Assembly (NCBI GenBank): GCA_963580285.1
Contig: OY757013.1
Coordinates: 137,201,521 to 137,265,520 of the forward strand
Direction: 5' to 3'
Source of the DNA: Lucinisca nassula
Taxonomy: Eukaryota; Mollusca; Bivalvia; Lucinida; Lucinidae
Length of the DNA: 64,000 nt
The position numbers were made by a program, and so were the translations under genes. A model generated the notes under the pieces. That model worked only from the letters and a program-made list of their open reading frames with translations, ran no database searches and had not been told where the DNA came from. Below, in pieces: positions 32,143-43,930 of the stretch. How positions within the stretch are numbered: the stretch's first letter is position 1; the number at the start of each line of letters is the position of its first letter.

Positions 32143-32366
32143 GACATGACGTTATCATCAACTCTCAGTGACTCGCACTACTCCTCTCTCGTACAGTTTT
32201 CCGTAGTCCTATTCCAGACATTGATGGCCGACTTAACTTGTAAATACTCCCACCAAGTCATGAAAATCTTAGGACCACAGACCTACAGAACCTTTGGCTA
32301 CAATACAGTCGTGCGTGTACGATCACCAGTTTGAAAACCAACCGCATAATTTTTCGATTTATGGTT

Positions 32367-32611
32367 CTTAAGGGCAATAGGAACACCTTCAGGGGAGGCA
32401 ACTCCTGCAAAAGTATTGTTGTCTCCCATGTCAATAGGGGTCAACTCCAAATGGAAAAAATTTGCTCATGAAGAGCAAATTCTTTCCTTTAAGAGAATAC
32501 ACCTTTTTAGCGGGACAGGGCTTAAAGAAAAGCGCACAGGAAGTCCCGAAAGTTGTCTCCCTTTGAGCAATGGCGGAAACAATTGTGTTCCAATTCCCCT
32601 TAAAATGCGCA
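32367..32611. mobile_element. family O MITE, copy 1
   Basis: It starts TTAAGGGCAATAGGAACACC and ends GTGTTCCAATTCCCCTTAA, imperfect inverted ends with TTAA at both sides. The middle holds the palindrome AATTTGCTCATGAAGAGCAAA. Confidence 0.75.
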
Positions 32612-32834
32612 TGCTAAGTCGGCTAATAGAGCTATATGCAGGCCTGACTCACGGTCTCCTGTACATCTTTCCGAACAGTAAAGACTCTGGAGAGGCTGCC
32701 TTTTGATTTACAGCTGATAAACCTTAGGGCTAGACAGCTTTGTGTGACAACGATATCATACACTGTCACACAAAGGAATATTTTTGTCCTATGTGTGAGA
32801 AAAGTTATCCCTTATGTATACATTCAAGTGATAT

Positions 32835-33104
32835 TTTCCCATGAAGTCTTCTGCTATTTTCCTTATTGCATTTCCAAACATAGATTGTGGGCGCTCGAGA
32901 ATCAACAATCTATGTTTTAAGCAAAAATATGACAAAAAATGAACATCCTTGTAATTCTCAGTTTTTTTTCTATATGAAGTCAAAATTACTGGGGTTTTTA
33001 TTTCTTGGAATTGCTAATATGATGCATATAAGGAAGAACAGATTGATCAAATTGCTCTATAAACTGGGTTTACGTGTACTCGGTAAAACTGTGTTTTCGT
33101 TACT
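32835..33104. mobile_element. family C foldback element, copy 6, degraded
   Basis: AACATAGATTGTGGGCGCTCG and CAACAATCTATGTTTTAAGC survive from the core, and CTGTGTTTTCGT from the right end. Confidence 0.5.
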
Positions 33105-33934
33105 TGAACGTATTAAATATTAGAGCAGTTCTACTATGCATCCACTCTATACAAAATGAGAATGGCTTTATCCCTCCCATCAACTACGTATCGAAACGGG
33201 AAGATACGCCTAAGATAGGGTTGATAGAGCATAGCCTATATATACTATTTGCAATAAGTTTGGCATTGAAGACGAGTACCAATTTGTACTCGTGTGCCCT
33301 GTTCATAGTTATTTGAGACCCACATATATATTAGAACTCAAGTGTTTATAAATTTACATTGTTTTGCAAACAAAACAGCGAGGAGTATTACAGTATATTG
33401 TAATTAGAAAAATATGTAAATGAGTATTTTACACTTCGAAGTTTACTTATGACGTCATAATATCTAATTTAATTGTTAATATTTGCATGAAAATTGCTAG
33501 GTCACATATGGACTGTGTGTGATTATGAAGTTCAGACTCCATATGTAAAACGTATCTTGCCTTTATGCACGTCCGCAATCTAGATTGGCATATGTAGTTT
33601 AATACGTACAGCTGGATCATTAACGCAAAACACTGTATTTGTCTGTTGTTCAGCCATTTTTTATTTTGTATCGTGACCGAGTGATAATATTTTATGCGCA
33701 TGCTGATAGACTAGAAACTGTTCTGTGCTTTAGAAGTCGCGGGTGCAATGCGTGGAGATCGAATATGAAATATTTTCCACGGCCATTTACTCCTGTCCGC
33801 TGGTTCACAACGGGCATTTTTCAATTGTTAATAGCTTATGTAACAGCTAATGTAATTATGTTCTATAAAAGGTTATCATTTGGAAGCAAGGAATACACCA
33901 CAGAAGTGAAAAATATGGAGTGTACATGTTTTCT
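33105..33934. other. unassigned sequence before the ribozyme
   Basis: No known repeat. The 103-codon plus-strand frame 33639-33950 runs into the ribozyme and has no recognised homology. A CRE octamer TGACGTCA sits at 33450-33457. Confidence 0.35.
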
Positions 33935-33980
33935 GGGCCAGACTAGCTAGTTTCGGCCAATTAGGCCTCATCAGTGACCC
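33935..33980 (-). ncRNA. hammerhead ribozyme, type I with short stem III
   Basis: Read on the minus strand all conserved parts are in order. Stem I 5' strand is GGGTCA, then the core CTGATGA. Stem II is GGCC, loop TAATT, GGCC. Next come the core GAA and a self-complementary stem III ACTAGCTAGT, then the cleavage-site C, and the stem I 3' strand TGGCCC. Stem I pairs 6 of 6 (one G-U), stem II 4 of 4, and stem III 3-4 pairs. A15.1, U16.1 and H17 (C) are all correct. Predicted cleavage lies between 33941 and 33940. Short stem III ribozymes are typical of Penelope-like element repeats and animal retrozymes. No second copy and no Penelope reverse transcriptase was seen nearby. Confidence 0.85.
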
Positions 33981-35535
33981 TCAGATATTTTCAAAACTCC
34001 ACATTGAAATCAATCATCCCAAAGGACAAGAAAATATAAACTACACTATGATGTCCTGGAAAAGTGTAGTTAGTTGACATGACCTTAATAGTGCCAAGCC
34101 TAACGAAAGTATACAGAATCACATTATCATTTGCTGTATGCATATATCGTTTTTAATGACAGATTCCATCTGTCTATTCTTGCCGTGCTGCACGTTTAAA
34201 GTAATTCAGCCTTTTCTTCCGGCTTTGACCGCCATAGAAATATGAGTCCGCACAAAATGTAGTACGGTTTGGCGCAGTAATCCAAATTGTACAAGCGTAA
34301 GCGTAATACAAACTTTTGAAGCAGACGACTTGACGAATCAGCATTTCATATGAATCAGCTACATCATGCGACGGGTATACCCAGATCAATGCGGCGTCTG
34401 CTCAGCAGTCTGCTCAGGTTTTACACTTTCTATCAGTGCTGTCAATATTTAATCCTTAAAGACCAGCCTGCTGTTGGACCAGGTCAGCTGTAGACAAGAA
34501 TATTAATGGGTTTTCTGTCTGACTTTCGAGGTCAAGTTTAGGTCAGTTACAACTTAGGTGTATATTGACTTTGTGTGGAGAAATTGAAAAGCAAGGCTGT
34601 CCCTTTCAACCCTGGAATATGGTACAGAGACTTAGTGTAGGTCCTGTGATATAATTGTAGGTGTCATATATTTAGCAGAATGGACGAGCCCAATTTCAGT
34701 GATGGAAGAGTGAACTCCAGAAACTCAAGGCAGTGAATACATCAAAGCACTGACAAAACTCATGCCGATTGTCTCTAAATGCAGGCTGGTTATGAAAGGG
34801 GACTTGGACTGATTCGTTTAAACTTAAGATGTTAAAAAGTGTAGAACAAGATCAGCACCGTGTTGTGTGGCTTTTGAACTGAGTTTACATCGTTTGCCAG
34901 ATCCAACATTTGATTCGTGTGCAGATATTTCAGATAACACTAACATGTACTCAACACTGACAAACGACGCGGCTATGTTTGGGTTGATTGTTTGGCATTC
35001 GACCCGAAGTTGATAATAAGAAAAACGCTTCAGTGCTAATGTCTACGTGATTATCACTGACTTGTCAGAATAACTTTTTGTCTTGTAGAAAATAGCCGCA
35101 GTGAGATCGGGGTATTCCATAAGACGGAAGAGGGTTATCCTGGAATCATAGGGTGAGCTTGGCAAACAGTGTAGACCAAGATCAGACGCTGCCGAACGCG
35201 TCTTCTTATCAAAATCTTCACTATTTGTTTGGAATTTCAGAGTTAAATGAGACAGTTTAAATCTCAGCCCAGGCCTATTTCTCCAACCTACACCCCACAC
35301 TCCCAGTGTTTTGATTCTGAAACCAAACGATTACAACACGCTTAGGCACCATGCCCTTAAGCTAAAAAGGTTAAATCAATCAACCGTGACGTCTGGTTAC
35401 CAAACCGGCCACGTCGATCCTGTGCACCACTTTCATACCAGTACGGATAGAAACCACATGTTTGAAGATTAAACTTTTGATGTGTAATGTGAGGTCGTGC
35501 CTAGAAAAGAAGAAACTGAAATGTGTTCTCAAAAA
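33981..35535. other. mostly unassigned sequence
   Basis: No clear gene. A degraded family F hairpin module lies at 35160-35230 (GGCAAACAGTGTAGACC). The rest shows no repeat of this window. Confidence 0.4.
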
Positions 35536-35539
35536 AGCA

Positions 35540-36470
35540 TTTAGCAACATTTTTCATTAAAGGATCGTAAGCGTGGACAGTTAGCAGCTGGTCGGAAAGC
35601 GGATGACGTTGACTCCGATTTTTGGTGCCACATGTGTGTGATCTATCGTCTATTGGAGCGACATCTTACTATATACAGAAGACGCTAATGGACGTCGACG
35701 TAGCGGAAGACCGACGTCCGTACGTCAAGATCGATTCGACCGTAAGACGCATATGCGAAACAGATTTCCGCCGGCAGCTGCTACACTGTACCTGTAGATA
35801 AATAAGGGGTCTCAACTACCGACTAATAAGCACTGACACTGATCGTCGCCCGTATGCGATGCACGTTTGAGAGCTAGCTTTTGACGTACCTGTCATGACC
35901 AAAGTTATTAACGCATCGACACAGTACGGAACACTTACGCTAGTGCATGAAATACGTAAATTGGCGTCAAAGCGACTGACATATGCGTTTCAGTGACAAA
36001 TCCCACTTCAGCGTGAATCACGCCGGTTGTCATGTCCGGGTGTTTCGACGTATAGGTGTAAGGTATGCCGAGGCGACGCGTGCGTAACAGAGCATGACAT
36101 ATCGGGTGAATTAAGCGTAATTGTGTGGCGAGCTATTGCGTGTAGTTAGCGAATGCAGCTTAGTGTCATTAAGAACATTCAAGATCATAGCTGAGACGTG
36201 GATTGGACAGCGATACGTTACATCAATCAAGTGCTTCTGCCTCACATGGTTCCATTTATTTGTTTACGCTCAGAATCCGGGATATCTTATCCAGCAGGAT
36301 TACGAGCGGGCTCATAGTGCTGTTCTTACTCAAAAATGTCTTCAAGCCAATGGAATTCATGTACTGGACTAGCCAGCCTTTCTCCTCCGATCTCTTTCCC
36401 ATAGAGTATCTTTGGGTAGAGGTGTCCACAACCGACCAGACAAAAACTGTTACTTATGGACAGTAGCATT
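35540..36470 (+). pseudogene. Tc1-like transposase, dead
   Basis: Conceptual pieces in several frames follow the Tc1 family order: a GRRGRP-like linker region near 35690-35720, FSDKSHFSVNHAG near 35988-36025 with the first catalytic Asp, IQQDYERAHSAVLTQ and LQANGIHVLD at 36287-36369 with the second Asp, and SSDLFPIEYLW at about 36386-36420 with the Glu. The last two acidic residues are 34 apart if frames are bridged, a DD34E pattern. At least four frameshifts or stops make it inactive. Terminal inverted repeats were not found. Confidence 0.75.
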
Positions 36471-36727
36471 GTTAAAACTTGAATTTTAATGTTTGGTTTT
36501 GAAAACGTAAATAGTTTCTTTCAAAAATTTGAAACATCGAATGGCGTTTCATAATACCACCGGTCTATAGACATCTGCAAACATACCATATATTGGAATT
36601 TGCAGAACTACCTTTCTAAATTGTAAGCTCTTTTTAAAAAAGGTTTTGTGTAAGTTTTCACAGTGTTATGATTTTCTCATAGAATCTGTCATTTCAGTGC
36701 CTTTGGCGCTTTGATTTAGCATGGGCG

Positions 36728-36945
36728 ACACCGGGTATCCAGAGACAACCAATGCAGCTAGGAACGATTGACTTGTTTGAATTGCAAGGCGATGGTAGGT
36801 GGCGGTTGTCTGGGAACAACTTGCCACAAACCAAATATCTGTGGTAGGTTGTTCCCACACAGGTGCTTGCTCCCTGTTTGGGTTTGTTGATTTGGATAGG
36901 AGGTTTTTTTTTGTGGTGTTGGTTGTCTCTGGATGACCGGTGTGT
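36728..36945. mobile_element. small TIR element
   Basis: ATCCAGAGACAACCAA at the left is matched by its exact 16-base complement at the right. Weaker complementarity extends outward (ACACCGGG and CCGGTGT), giving about 25-base TIRs around about 170 bp of non-coding sequence. Type unknown. Confidence 0.65.
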
Positions 36946-37033
36946 AGGCGTGCATAGACAAGATATATAGTTCATATTATCTATTATCGTCAAGATACTG
37001 TGTACTTCCGTGCTTTAATTTAATATTTTAAAT

Positions 37034-38045
37034 GATGAAAAAGAATAAGTTGAAGATTGGTTGTTGGAATATTCATCAGTTAAAATCAGTTTATTTTGAT
37101 AAAACGTCAGATGTACTTTTTAAAAGGGAAATAGAGTCATATGATGTACATGTATTCTAGAGAAGCAAACTACCCTACCTGTATGTGTGTGTGTGTGTGG
37201 GGGGGGGTGATAATTTTGTTTTATCCCAAAATTAAACAAGGGATTACATTCTTGCCCAGGAAAAGTAGCCAAATTAAGTGGTTAAAGTTTTCTTGACAGT
37301 TTGTTTTTGGATTTGAGGAAATCTATTTCTTGTCTACATTGCACCAAATCACTCGTCATATGTTACTAGATATTATCTAGATTTAGGTTTGCTGGAGAAA
37401 GGTATTCAGTATTACAGCGATCTTTGGAAGATTATGATCTGCGGTTACATTAGTGCTAGGACGGAAAGACAGACAGAAAAAAATATAAACAATAATGATA
37501 ATTATTTTCCTGTACACTCAGATAATGCTGTATATCATCATGTTTTGTACAGAAATAGCCAAGATGCTGTGTGCTGTACACACGGTAAAGAACTTACAGA
37601 TATGTATAGTTCATTTCATTTACATATTTTCAATATAAGGGACATAGAATAGTGGATTATACAATTATATCAGATACTATGTTTAACAGTGTGCTATATT
37701 TTCATGTACATGAACACTTTCCCATTTTATCAGACCATGCAAAACTGGCATGCTATATCTTGGCTAATGTATATGATGAAAATACTGTTTTACCGAGTGG
37801 CTTATTAGAAATGCCATGTCAGTATTTGTGGAGAGCAGATTCTGTTGCTCATATCAAAGGGCATTTAATTTATCAGAGGTACAAAGTAAGATATTAGAAT
37901 TTGTTAACTGTTTTGACAAAGATAAAAACACCACTGTCAGTAAAGCAATTCCAATTTTTTATAATATTATTTTCACAGCCTGTGACAAATCTCTGAAATG
38001 TATAAGAAATCAAACTAGTAATGTAAAAAGAAAGAAGAAAAATAG
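37034..38045 (+). pseudogene. LINE endonuclease (APE-like) remnant
   Basis: It starts KLKIGCWNIHQL, the N-terminal motif of LINE endonucleases. In the middle are YIAPNHSSYVTRYY and KIMICGYISAR (where GDFNAR is usual). Near the end comes FPILSDHAKLACYI, with the conserved Ser-Asp-His. Frame changes occur near 37160, 37650 and 37850. The GDF/N catalytic site is mutated to GYI, so no nuclease activity is expected. Confidence 0.75.
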
Positions 38046-39130
38046 TTTGATGTAAAATAGAAGTAGAGGCAATGATCAGGAATCGATACAATTAATCCAC
38101 AGCTCTCATCAGAGACACCAAAGGGAAAGAAACACAAACACGAAGCAACAGACCCCAAAGGAAACACCAACAGCAGAAAGCCAAAAGGACAGTTACTTTC
38201 CCACAAAATGGCCAAAAGACTATCAAAAAAAATAATATAAGCGACACAAACACCCAAAGACAAACCATACAAAAATAAACCGCGACAGAAGAACCGCCTA
38301 TGAACGGTCAGCGGAAACGAATTCCACGGGGGGGGGGGGGGGGGCGCTTAAATCGATTTTTCGTGGCCACTATTCTCGTCCTCACTTCCGTCGCGATTAA
38401 GACAGATTAATTTGTTCAGTCCGCATGAAGGCCTCCTAACTCATCAGTGCAACATCCCCGTGAACACAAAAATCAAACAACCACAGAGATGAAACAACAG
38501 TGAGGACTCGACAGCAAGAAACAACAGAAATCCTGGAGCAAAAGAAAACCAACAGTAATACTCCAATGGGCTCGACCAGAGACAGAGAATCAGGTACCGA
38601 CCAACATAAGCCTTTACGCTGAAACCGTCATAGAATCTGAGGCCTGACCCACCTGCGTGCAATTAAAGAGGGAAGTAAAGTTGTCAACCGTGATTGGGTT
38701 AACTACCATGCATGCAGTCTGTCGTATAACATTTCTGCTGTACCCAATCTTTTTATATCGAAGAATGATTTTACGAAATTGGGTGCTGAAGTCATTGCGG
38801 ATATAAATTTTTCTAAATTTATATACTAAGTCATCATAAAATTCGGGTTCCGATAGACCTTGTTGCAGAAGAGATTTAAGTCCAGTATTGAATTTTGAAA
38901 TTAAATCAGAGTGGCGTCTATAAAATTTTTGAAAAGGCTTTGCGTAGTTTATGGTACCGATAACCCTGATAAAGAAGTTTAGCCGTTAACAATTTATTAC
39001 GAGTATTTAAGTCAGTTACATGACTACACACTCTGGCAAATCGAATTAATTGTGAAATATAAACGCCATAGGATGGCGCACGTGGAACATCACATTCCCC
39101 AAAAAAAACTGACAAAAATGAGAAGAGAAC
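38046..39130 (-). mobile_element. RE-A retroelement 3' part, copy 3, inserted antisense
   Basis: The minus strand carries about 500 bases of coding sequence (39115-38614) followed by the 3' untranslated region down to 38046, including a G tract (complement of the C-rich tract) at 38327-38343. It is the longest RE-A copy in the window, again 5' truncated, and sits between the endonuclease and reverse transcriptase parts of the LINE. Confidence 0.8.
38614..39115 (-). pseudogene. RE-A protein C-terminus, one frameshift
   Basis: Two frames join across a single extra A in the A run complementary to 38926-38930. The first reads FFGECDVPRAPSYGVYISQL, IRFARVCSHV, TAKLLYQGYRYHKLRKAFSK. The second reads FYRRHSDLISKFNTGLKSLL, LSEPEFYDDLVYKFRKIY, then RQTACMVVNPITVDNF and DSMTVSA before the stop at 38614. 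This is the conserved tail of a reverse-transcriptase-type protein widespread in mollusc and other marine invertebrate genomes. The reverse transcriptase core itself is not in the window and its clade is uncertain. Confidence 0.7.
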
Positions 39131-39143
39131 TGACTAGAAAAAA

Positions 39144-41420
39144 TTGACTATACTCAAAATATCCACCCGACCCTTTCATACGCGGTTCTTTTATAAGTGC
39201 AAGAAATTATATAGTCGTGAATGCAAAAAGAAATGTAACGATTTCAAAAATGGTATTATTGATAAACTAAATTCCTTATTTGAAAATGATTCAAATGCTT
39301 ACTGCTCACTGATAAAGGATCTTAAGGAAGATAAATCAGAATCAGATCAGAAGTAAAAAATATACCTCCAGATAAATGGCTGAAATACTTTTCAGATTTA
39401 TTTTCCGTGGAAAATAAGTTTAAGACTCAAAATGAAACGTTTCAAACATTGTTACATAACAATGAGAGTCTTAAAGCATTTAAACAACTTTACTTTTATA
39501 TAAAAGAAAGTGAGATTAATGAGGCGATAAAAGCTCTTAATAATAAAAAAAAGTCTGCTGGACTAGATAGCATAATAAATAAAATGATCAAATATAGCTA
39601 AACCTGCATACTGCCATGTTTAGTCAAATTGTTCAATATTATTTTATCTTCGGGCATTTACCCTGAATTATGGATATCAGGTTACATTAAACCTCTACAT
39701 AAAGGTAATAATCCAAGTGACTCATCCAATCATCGAGGCATTGCTATAATGCATTGTCTTGCAAAATTAGTTAATTCAATTCTGAACTCAAGACTACAGA
39801 AGTTTTTAGATGATCATGATATCATAAAACCCGACCAGGTTGGATTCCAACCAAAAGAAAGAACAGTAGATCACATGTTTGTATTGAGGACATTGATTGA
39901 AAAGTATACAAGTTAAAAATTCAAAATTGTCTGTCTGTTTTGTAGATTTTCCGAAAGACTTTGATACAGTATTACACTCTGCACTTTTTATAAACTCACA
40001 CAGATACGTATATCGAGGCCATTTTATAATGTGATAAAAAGTATGTATTTTGAAAATGTAATGCATGTTCGTTTGGGAGATAGCTTGACAAATCAATTGT
40101 TTCCTCAGATTGGTGTAAGACAGTGCGATAATTTGACCCCAAATATGTTTAAACTTTTTGTCAATGACTTGCCAGATTATAATGCTATAAGTGATAATCC
40201 TGTTAAAATGGATAGTTATTCTTTCAACTGCCTACTATATGCTGATGATCTTGTTTTTGTGTCATCTAGCGAATGGGGCTACAAAGTTGTCTTGATAACT
40301 TGAGGGATTATTGTGAATTGGATTGTTTAACGGTCAATTTGAAAAAAAAAAACAAAAAAAAAAAACAAAAAAAAAACAGATTATTATATTTCACAAAGCA
40401 GGCAGACTTTCAAAATTAGATTTCTTCTATAATTGTGAGTTAGTTGAAGTGACAGGCTCATATTTAGGGATACTTTTTTCTTCATCAGGTACTTTTTCAC
40501 ACTGTCAGAAAAACCTGTATAAAACGGCTTTAAACGCACAATTTAAACTTACTAAATGTTTTTAATTAACACAAATATAAGTATAACCAGTCTAATACAC
40601 CTTTATGACCTTACAATTAAACCAGTTGCTTTTTATAGCTCTGAAATTTGGGACACAATAAACATTAATTCAAGAATTATAAATAAAGGGGACTACAGCA
40701 TAGATAAATCTTTCTCAAACATTCCTTGTGATAAATTACATGTTAAGTTTTTAAAATATATTTTGAACACTCACAAGAAAGCCTCAGATTATGCTGTTTT
40801 GTGTGAAATTGGAAGGCATCCGCTTTAAATAGATGAGTTAATAAACAATTTGAAGTGTTTTCAAAGACTTCTTTCATCTGATACTGAACTGCTTAGATAT
40901 GCCTTCAGCGAAAGTAAAAACCTTCACCAAATGTATAAATTACGTTGGGTATCATTTATGTATTTCATAATAGAAAAGGTAGGGTTGTCTATAGACCAAA
41001 TCAATTCTAAATCAGTTTTTTTTTTTTCGCACTTAAAAAATTGCATATTAAAGGTTGTAAAAACAATTGGTCTGATAAGATGCAACAATGTGCTAATAGT
41101 CAAACTGGCAAACTTAGAACGTATGGTCTTTTCACAAACAACATTTTAAAAAGAGAAATATTTTTCTGTAATTCAGAAAAAGGAAATGAAACGTTATACA
41201 AATGTTCGAATAAGTGCCCATAGGCTTGAAATTGAGCATAGACGTTACAATAATGTACCAGTTAATTCAAGACTTTGTAGAGTTTGTACTTTATAACAGA
41301 TTGAAGATGAGAAACATTTGTCTCTTTCTTTGCACGGCTTACACTAATGTACGCAAACTATTTACTGATAACATGACTAAAACATGTAAAAATTATGAAG
41401 GTTTGGCTGACAAAAAATAA
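39144..41420 (+). pseudogene. LINE reverse transcriptase, fragmented
   Basis: Successive frames give a coherent protein: linker KWLKYFSDLF and NEAIKALNNKK with AGLDSI (39370-39600), GYIKPLHKGNN and NHRGIAIMHCLAK (39680-39770), DQVGFQPKERTVDHMF (39834-39881), VGVRQCDNLTPNMFKLFVND (40112-40171), the catalytic YADD (40238-40249), and thumb-region sequence to about 41420. The block that normally reads F(V/I)DFxKAFD is frameshifted near 39940. An A-rich tract at 40341-40378 replaces part of the region after YADD. Stops at 39356, 39601 and 39916 and others make it a pseudogene. Confidence 0.8.
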
Positions 41421-41840
41421 TTGATATGGTTAATGACAAATGAGACCAATCAAGTAATAAGTTCGTTTACTAAATTTATCTTTCATTGCTTTAAATGCAG
41501 ATGTTCATGTGTTTGAACATATTAAATAAGTATATATTTGAAGATATCCCGCCTCTTGCAGCCGGTAAATAATTTATAAAACATATTTAGAAACAGGTAA
41601 ATTCATTATTGCCGATGGACCTACCATGGAGGTTCTTATGCCTGCTCTCCATGATGGGTTGATCAGTAATTGGTCTAACATTTGAATCACGCATCCATGT
41701 TATGTTCATATGCTGTTTACTGTTGTTTGTTGTTTACATGTTTTTACCATCTTTCTATTCAGGTCATTTTTTTTTACATTGATTGTATGCCAGGAATGGC
41801 CCGAAATTGGTTATAAATTCTATTCTATTCTATTCTGTCA

Positions 41841-42534
41841 CGGGAGACAAAACACTTTGAGGTAAAATAAGTTATATTGTCATCGCGAATACATGCATTT
41901 TCAAAATAAAATAACGTATATTGTTATCGGGAATACTTAATCTTTAAATATTTTTATGTTTCAGAGCAACCACAATATAAATAAATAAATAAATAAATAA
42001 ATAAGTTCGTAAACGGCAACATTTATATCAATGGTGTCTTCTTTTGTCCTAAAAGGAATGCAAATGTTTAAACTTTATCGATTAAACATAAAACTGAACT
42101 TGCCAAAATAATTTCTAAAGTTTCTCCTTATTTTCTGTTCTGTTTGTAGACCTGCTCACAGTCCGATTTATACCATTCTTATCAGTGGTGTCACGCCATC
42201 GCGTCTATGATGAGATTTGCAGAAACTTACAAAATCTTAAAAATTGCAATGTCACAAGTAGGTAAATGTTTGACATTGGCAATGTTTTGTACAAAAAGAT
42301 GGTTTTCAAATTTTCAAAGCAGTAGAAATTTCGGTGGCTCGAACACCGTTGGGACCATGAAAATTTGTTCTGGACTTCAATAGTTTGAGCCATTAAGGGT
42401 TAAATTGCTATCACCCTTGTGACCTTGAAATTCTGTTTGTTCTAGACAGGGCTTGTTCAAGACACCGAGGTTACCATGGTACCTATGCACATGGCATAAT
42501 GGGAATAATTAAGTAATGTTATTTCGACCTTCTT
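41841..42534. other. unassigned, with (ATAA)n and a family U-like remnant
   Basis: (ATAA)n occurs at 41976-42004. Around 42318-42480, AGAAATTTCGGTGGCTCGAA, CACCGTTGGGACCATGAAAA and GTTCAAGACACCGAGG resemble the ends of family U but are strongly decayed. Nothing else recognised. Confidence 0.45.
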
Positions 42535-42777
42535 TAAGGGAATGGATACGCCTGCAGGGGAGGCAATTCCTGTAAATGTATTTTTGTCTCCAATGTCAAT
42601 AGGGTTCAACTCTTAAAGGAAAGAATTTGCTCCTGAGGAGCAAATTCTTTCTATTAAGAGTAGACCCTTTTTCAGTGGGACAGGGCTTATAGAAAAGCAT
42701 ACAGGAAGTCCCGAATGTTGTCTCCCTTTGAAAAATGGCAGGAAACAAAAATGCCAGGTGTTCCCATACTTCTTAAT
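42535..42777. mobile_element. family O MITE, copy 2
   Basis: Starts TTAAGGGAATGG and ends TGTTCCCATACTTCTTAA, with the central palindrome TTTGCTCCTGAGGAGCAAA. Confidence 0.8.
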
Positions 42778-43239
42778 ATATGGTTGTGTTTGGCATCTGC
42801 GGTGTCCAGGTCTACACAATTTGCCAAAGTCCCCAGAAGGACGCTAGGCATAAATGGGTTAAGTCTTATCAGCCTATTTCCAAATGCGTCTGGGCTACGT
42901 ATGTAAGCATGTGACAAATAACAAATGTCTGGGTTATTAGTCATTATCTGTTTAGCATGCCTATGCAAACGGTTTAGCAGAATATTTTACAATCCGTGTT
43001 CAAGATGTTAGAAGATGCTTTCTTCAAGAACTAGAACTGGGTCTGGGCATAGAGCCTTGGCCGACAATGAGTTTATTATTATTGTTATTATTATCATTTT
43101 AATGTGACACCCCAAGTTCTGCAACGGAAGGTCAGGTGGTTTTTCTCCAGGTACTCCGGGTTTTTTTCCACATCTGATTAACAAAAGGCTCAAAATAAGT
43201 GAAATAATCTTGAAAGGACCGTAAAACCAAAACCAGAAA

Positions 43240-43299
<60 letters not shown>

Positions 43300-43617
43300 G
43301 TTATTTTGTTGCTGTTGTTTGTTTATTTTGTTTATTTGTCTGTCCGCCTGCCTGTCTGTCTATCTAAATATTATTGTTTATTTTCCTGCCCGCCCGCCCG
43401 TCCGTCTGTCCGTCTGTCTATAGAGCATTTTCGGACAGTTCAGGAAACAGCATTTGGCATCGGGCAAAAAAGACGCCTTCGATCATATGTCCAATACCTC
43501 CCATTCCCACCGCAATTCCCAACCCCATCCACTAGATGAAACTAAAATTATGTGGTCAGTTTCTTCCAATCCATCGTGGTTCTGAAGACAGTTTGAAACT
43601 TCGTGAATTCTAAAATA
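42778..43617. other. unassigned, with (ATT)n at 43240-43301
   Basis: The microsatellite has about 20 ATT units. It is followed by a TCTGTCCG/CCCGCCCG-rich stretch at 43335-43420. A partial family F right end (CGCTAGGCATAAATGGGTTAA) lies near 42841-42861. No gene seen. Confidence 0.6.
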
Positions 43618-43930
43618 ACCCTTATCCCGCTGATCGCAACTACCCCTACCTTTGCAAACACTGCACATCCAGATCAGATGTCTGATCAGGAACTACACAT
43701 TCATTCATTCATTCATTTTTGTGAATTTGAAAGAATAAATTAAATCAAGTTATTTGATTGGTTGAAATGTAAATGGGTATGGCTAAATTAATTTGGGTTT
43801 AATGCCCTGATCGAGTTGCAGATTCTCTATTGGGAAAATAATCACATTATGAGGAGGCAACTCTTTCGAAAATGTTTTTGTCTCCCTTATCAAGATGGGT
43901 CTACCCTTGAAGTTACGAAGAGTAGGCCCC
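43618..43930. repeat. family T copy 2 and family O fragment
   Basis: 43618-43800 matches 19914-20115, including an eroded hairpin and an inserted (ATTC)n at 43697-43718. 43850-43925 matches the left part of family O (GAGGAGGCAACTC, TTTTTGTCTCCC). Confidence 0.55.

Larger units (their letters stand above)
37030..41840 (+). mobile_element. decayed APE-type LINE with TATTC tail
   Basis: An endonuclease-like segment comes first, then a reverse transcriptase, and the element ends GGTTATAAATTCTATTC with (TTCTA)n at 41817-41836. It is interrupted at 38046-39130 by an antisense RE-A copy. The frame is broken many times, so it is inactive. The arrangement (APE endonuclease, reverse transcriptase, short-repeat tail) fits CR1/jockey-like LINEs. 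The exact clade was not determined. Confidence 0.8.

Noticed and set aside
35540..36470. Active Tc1 transposon
   Set aside because: The catalytic residues lie in different frames and no terminal inverted repeats were found.
37030..41840. Intact, possibly active LINE
   Set aside because: Many stops and frameshifts, a damaged endonuclease site and an RE-A insertion in the middle.
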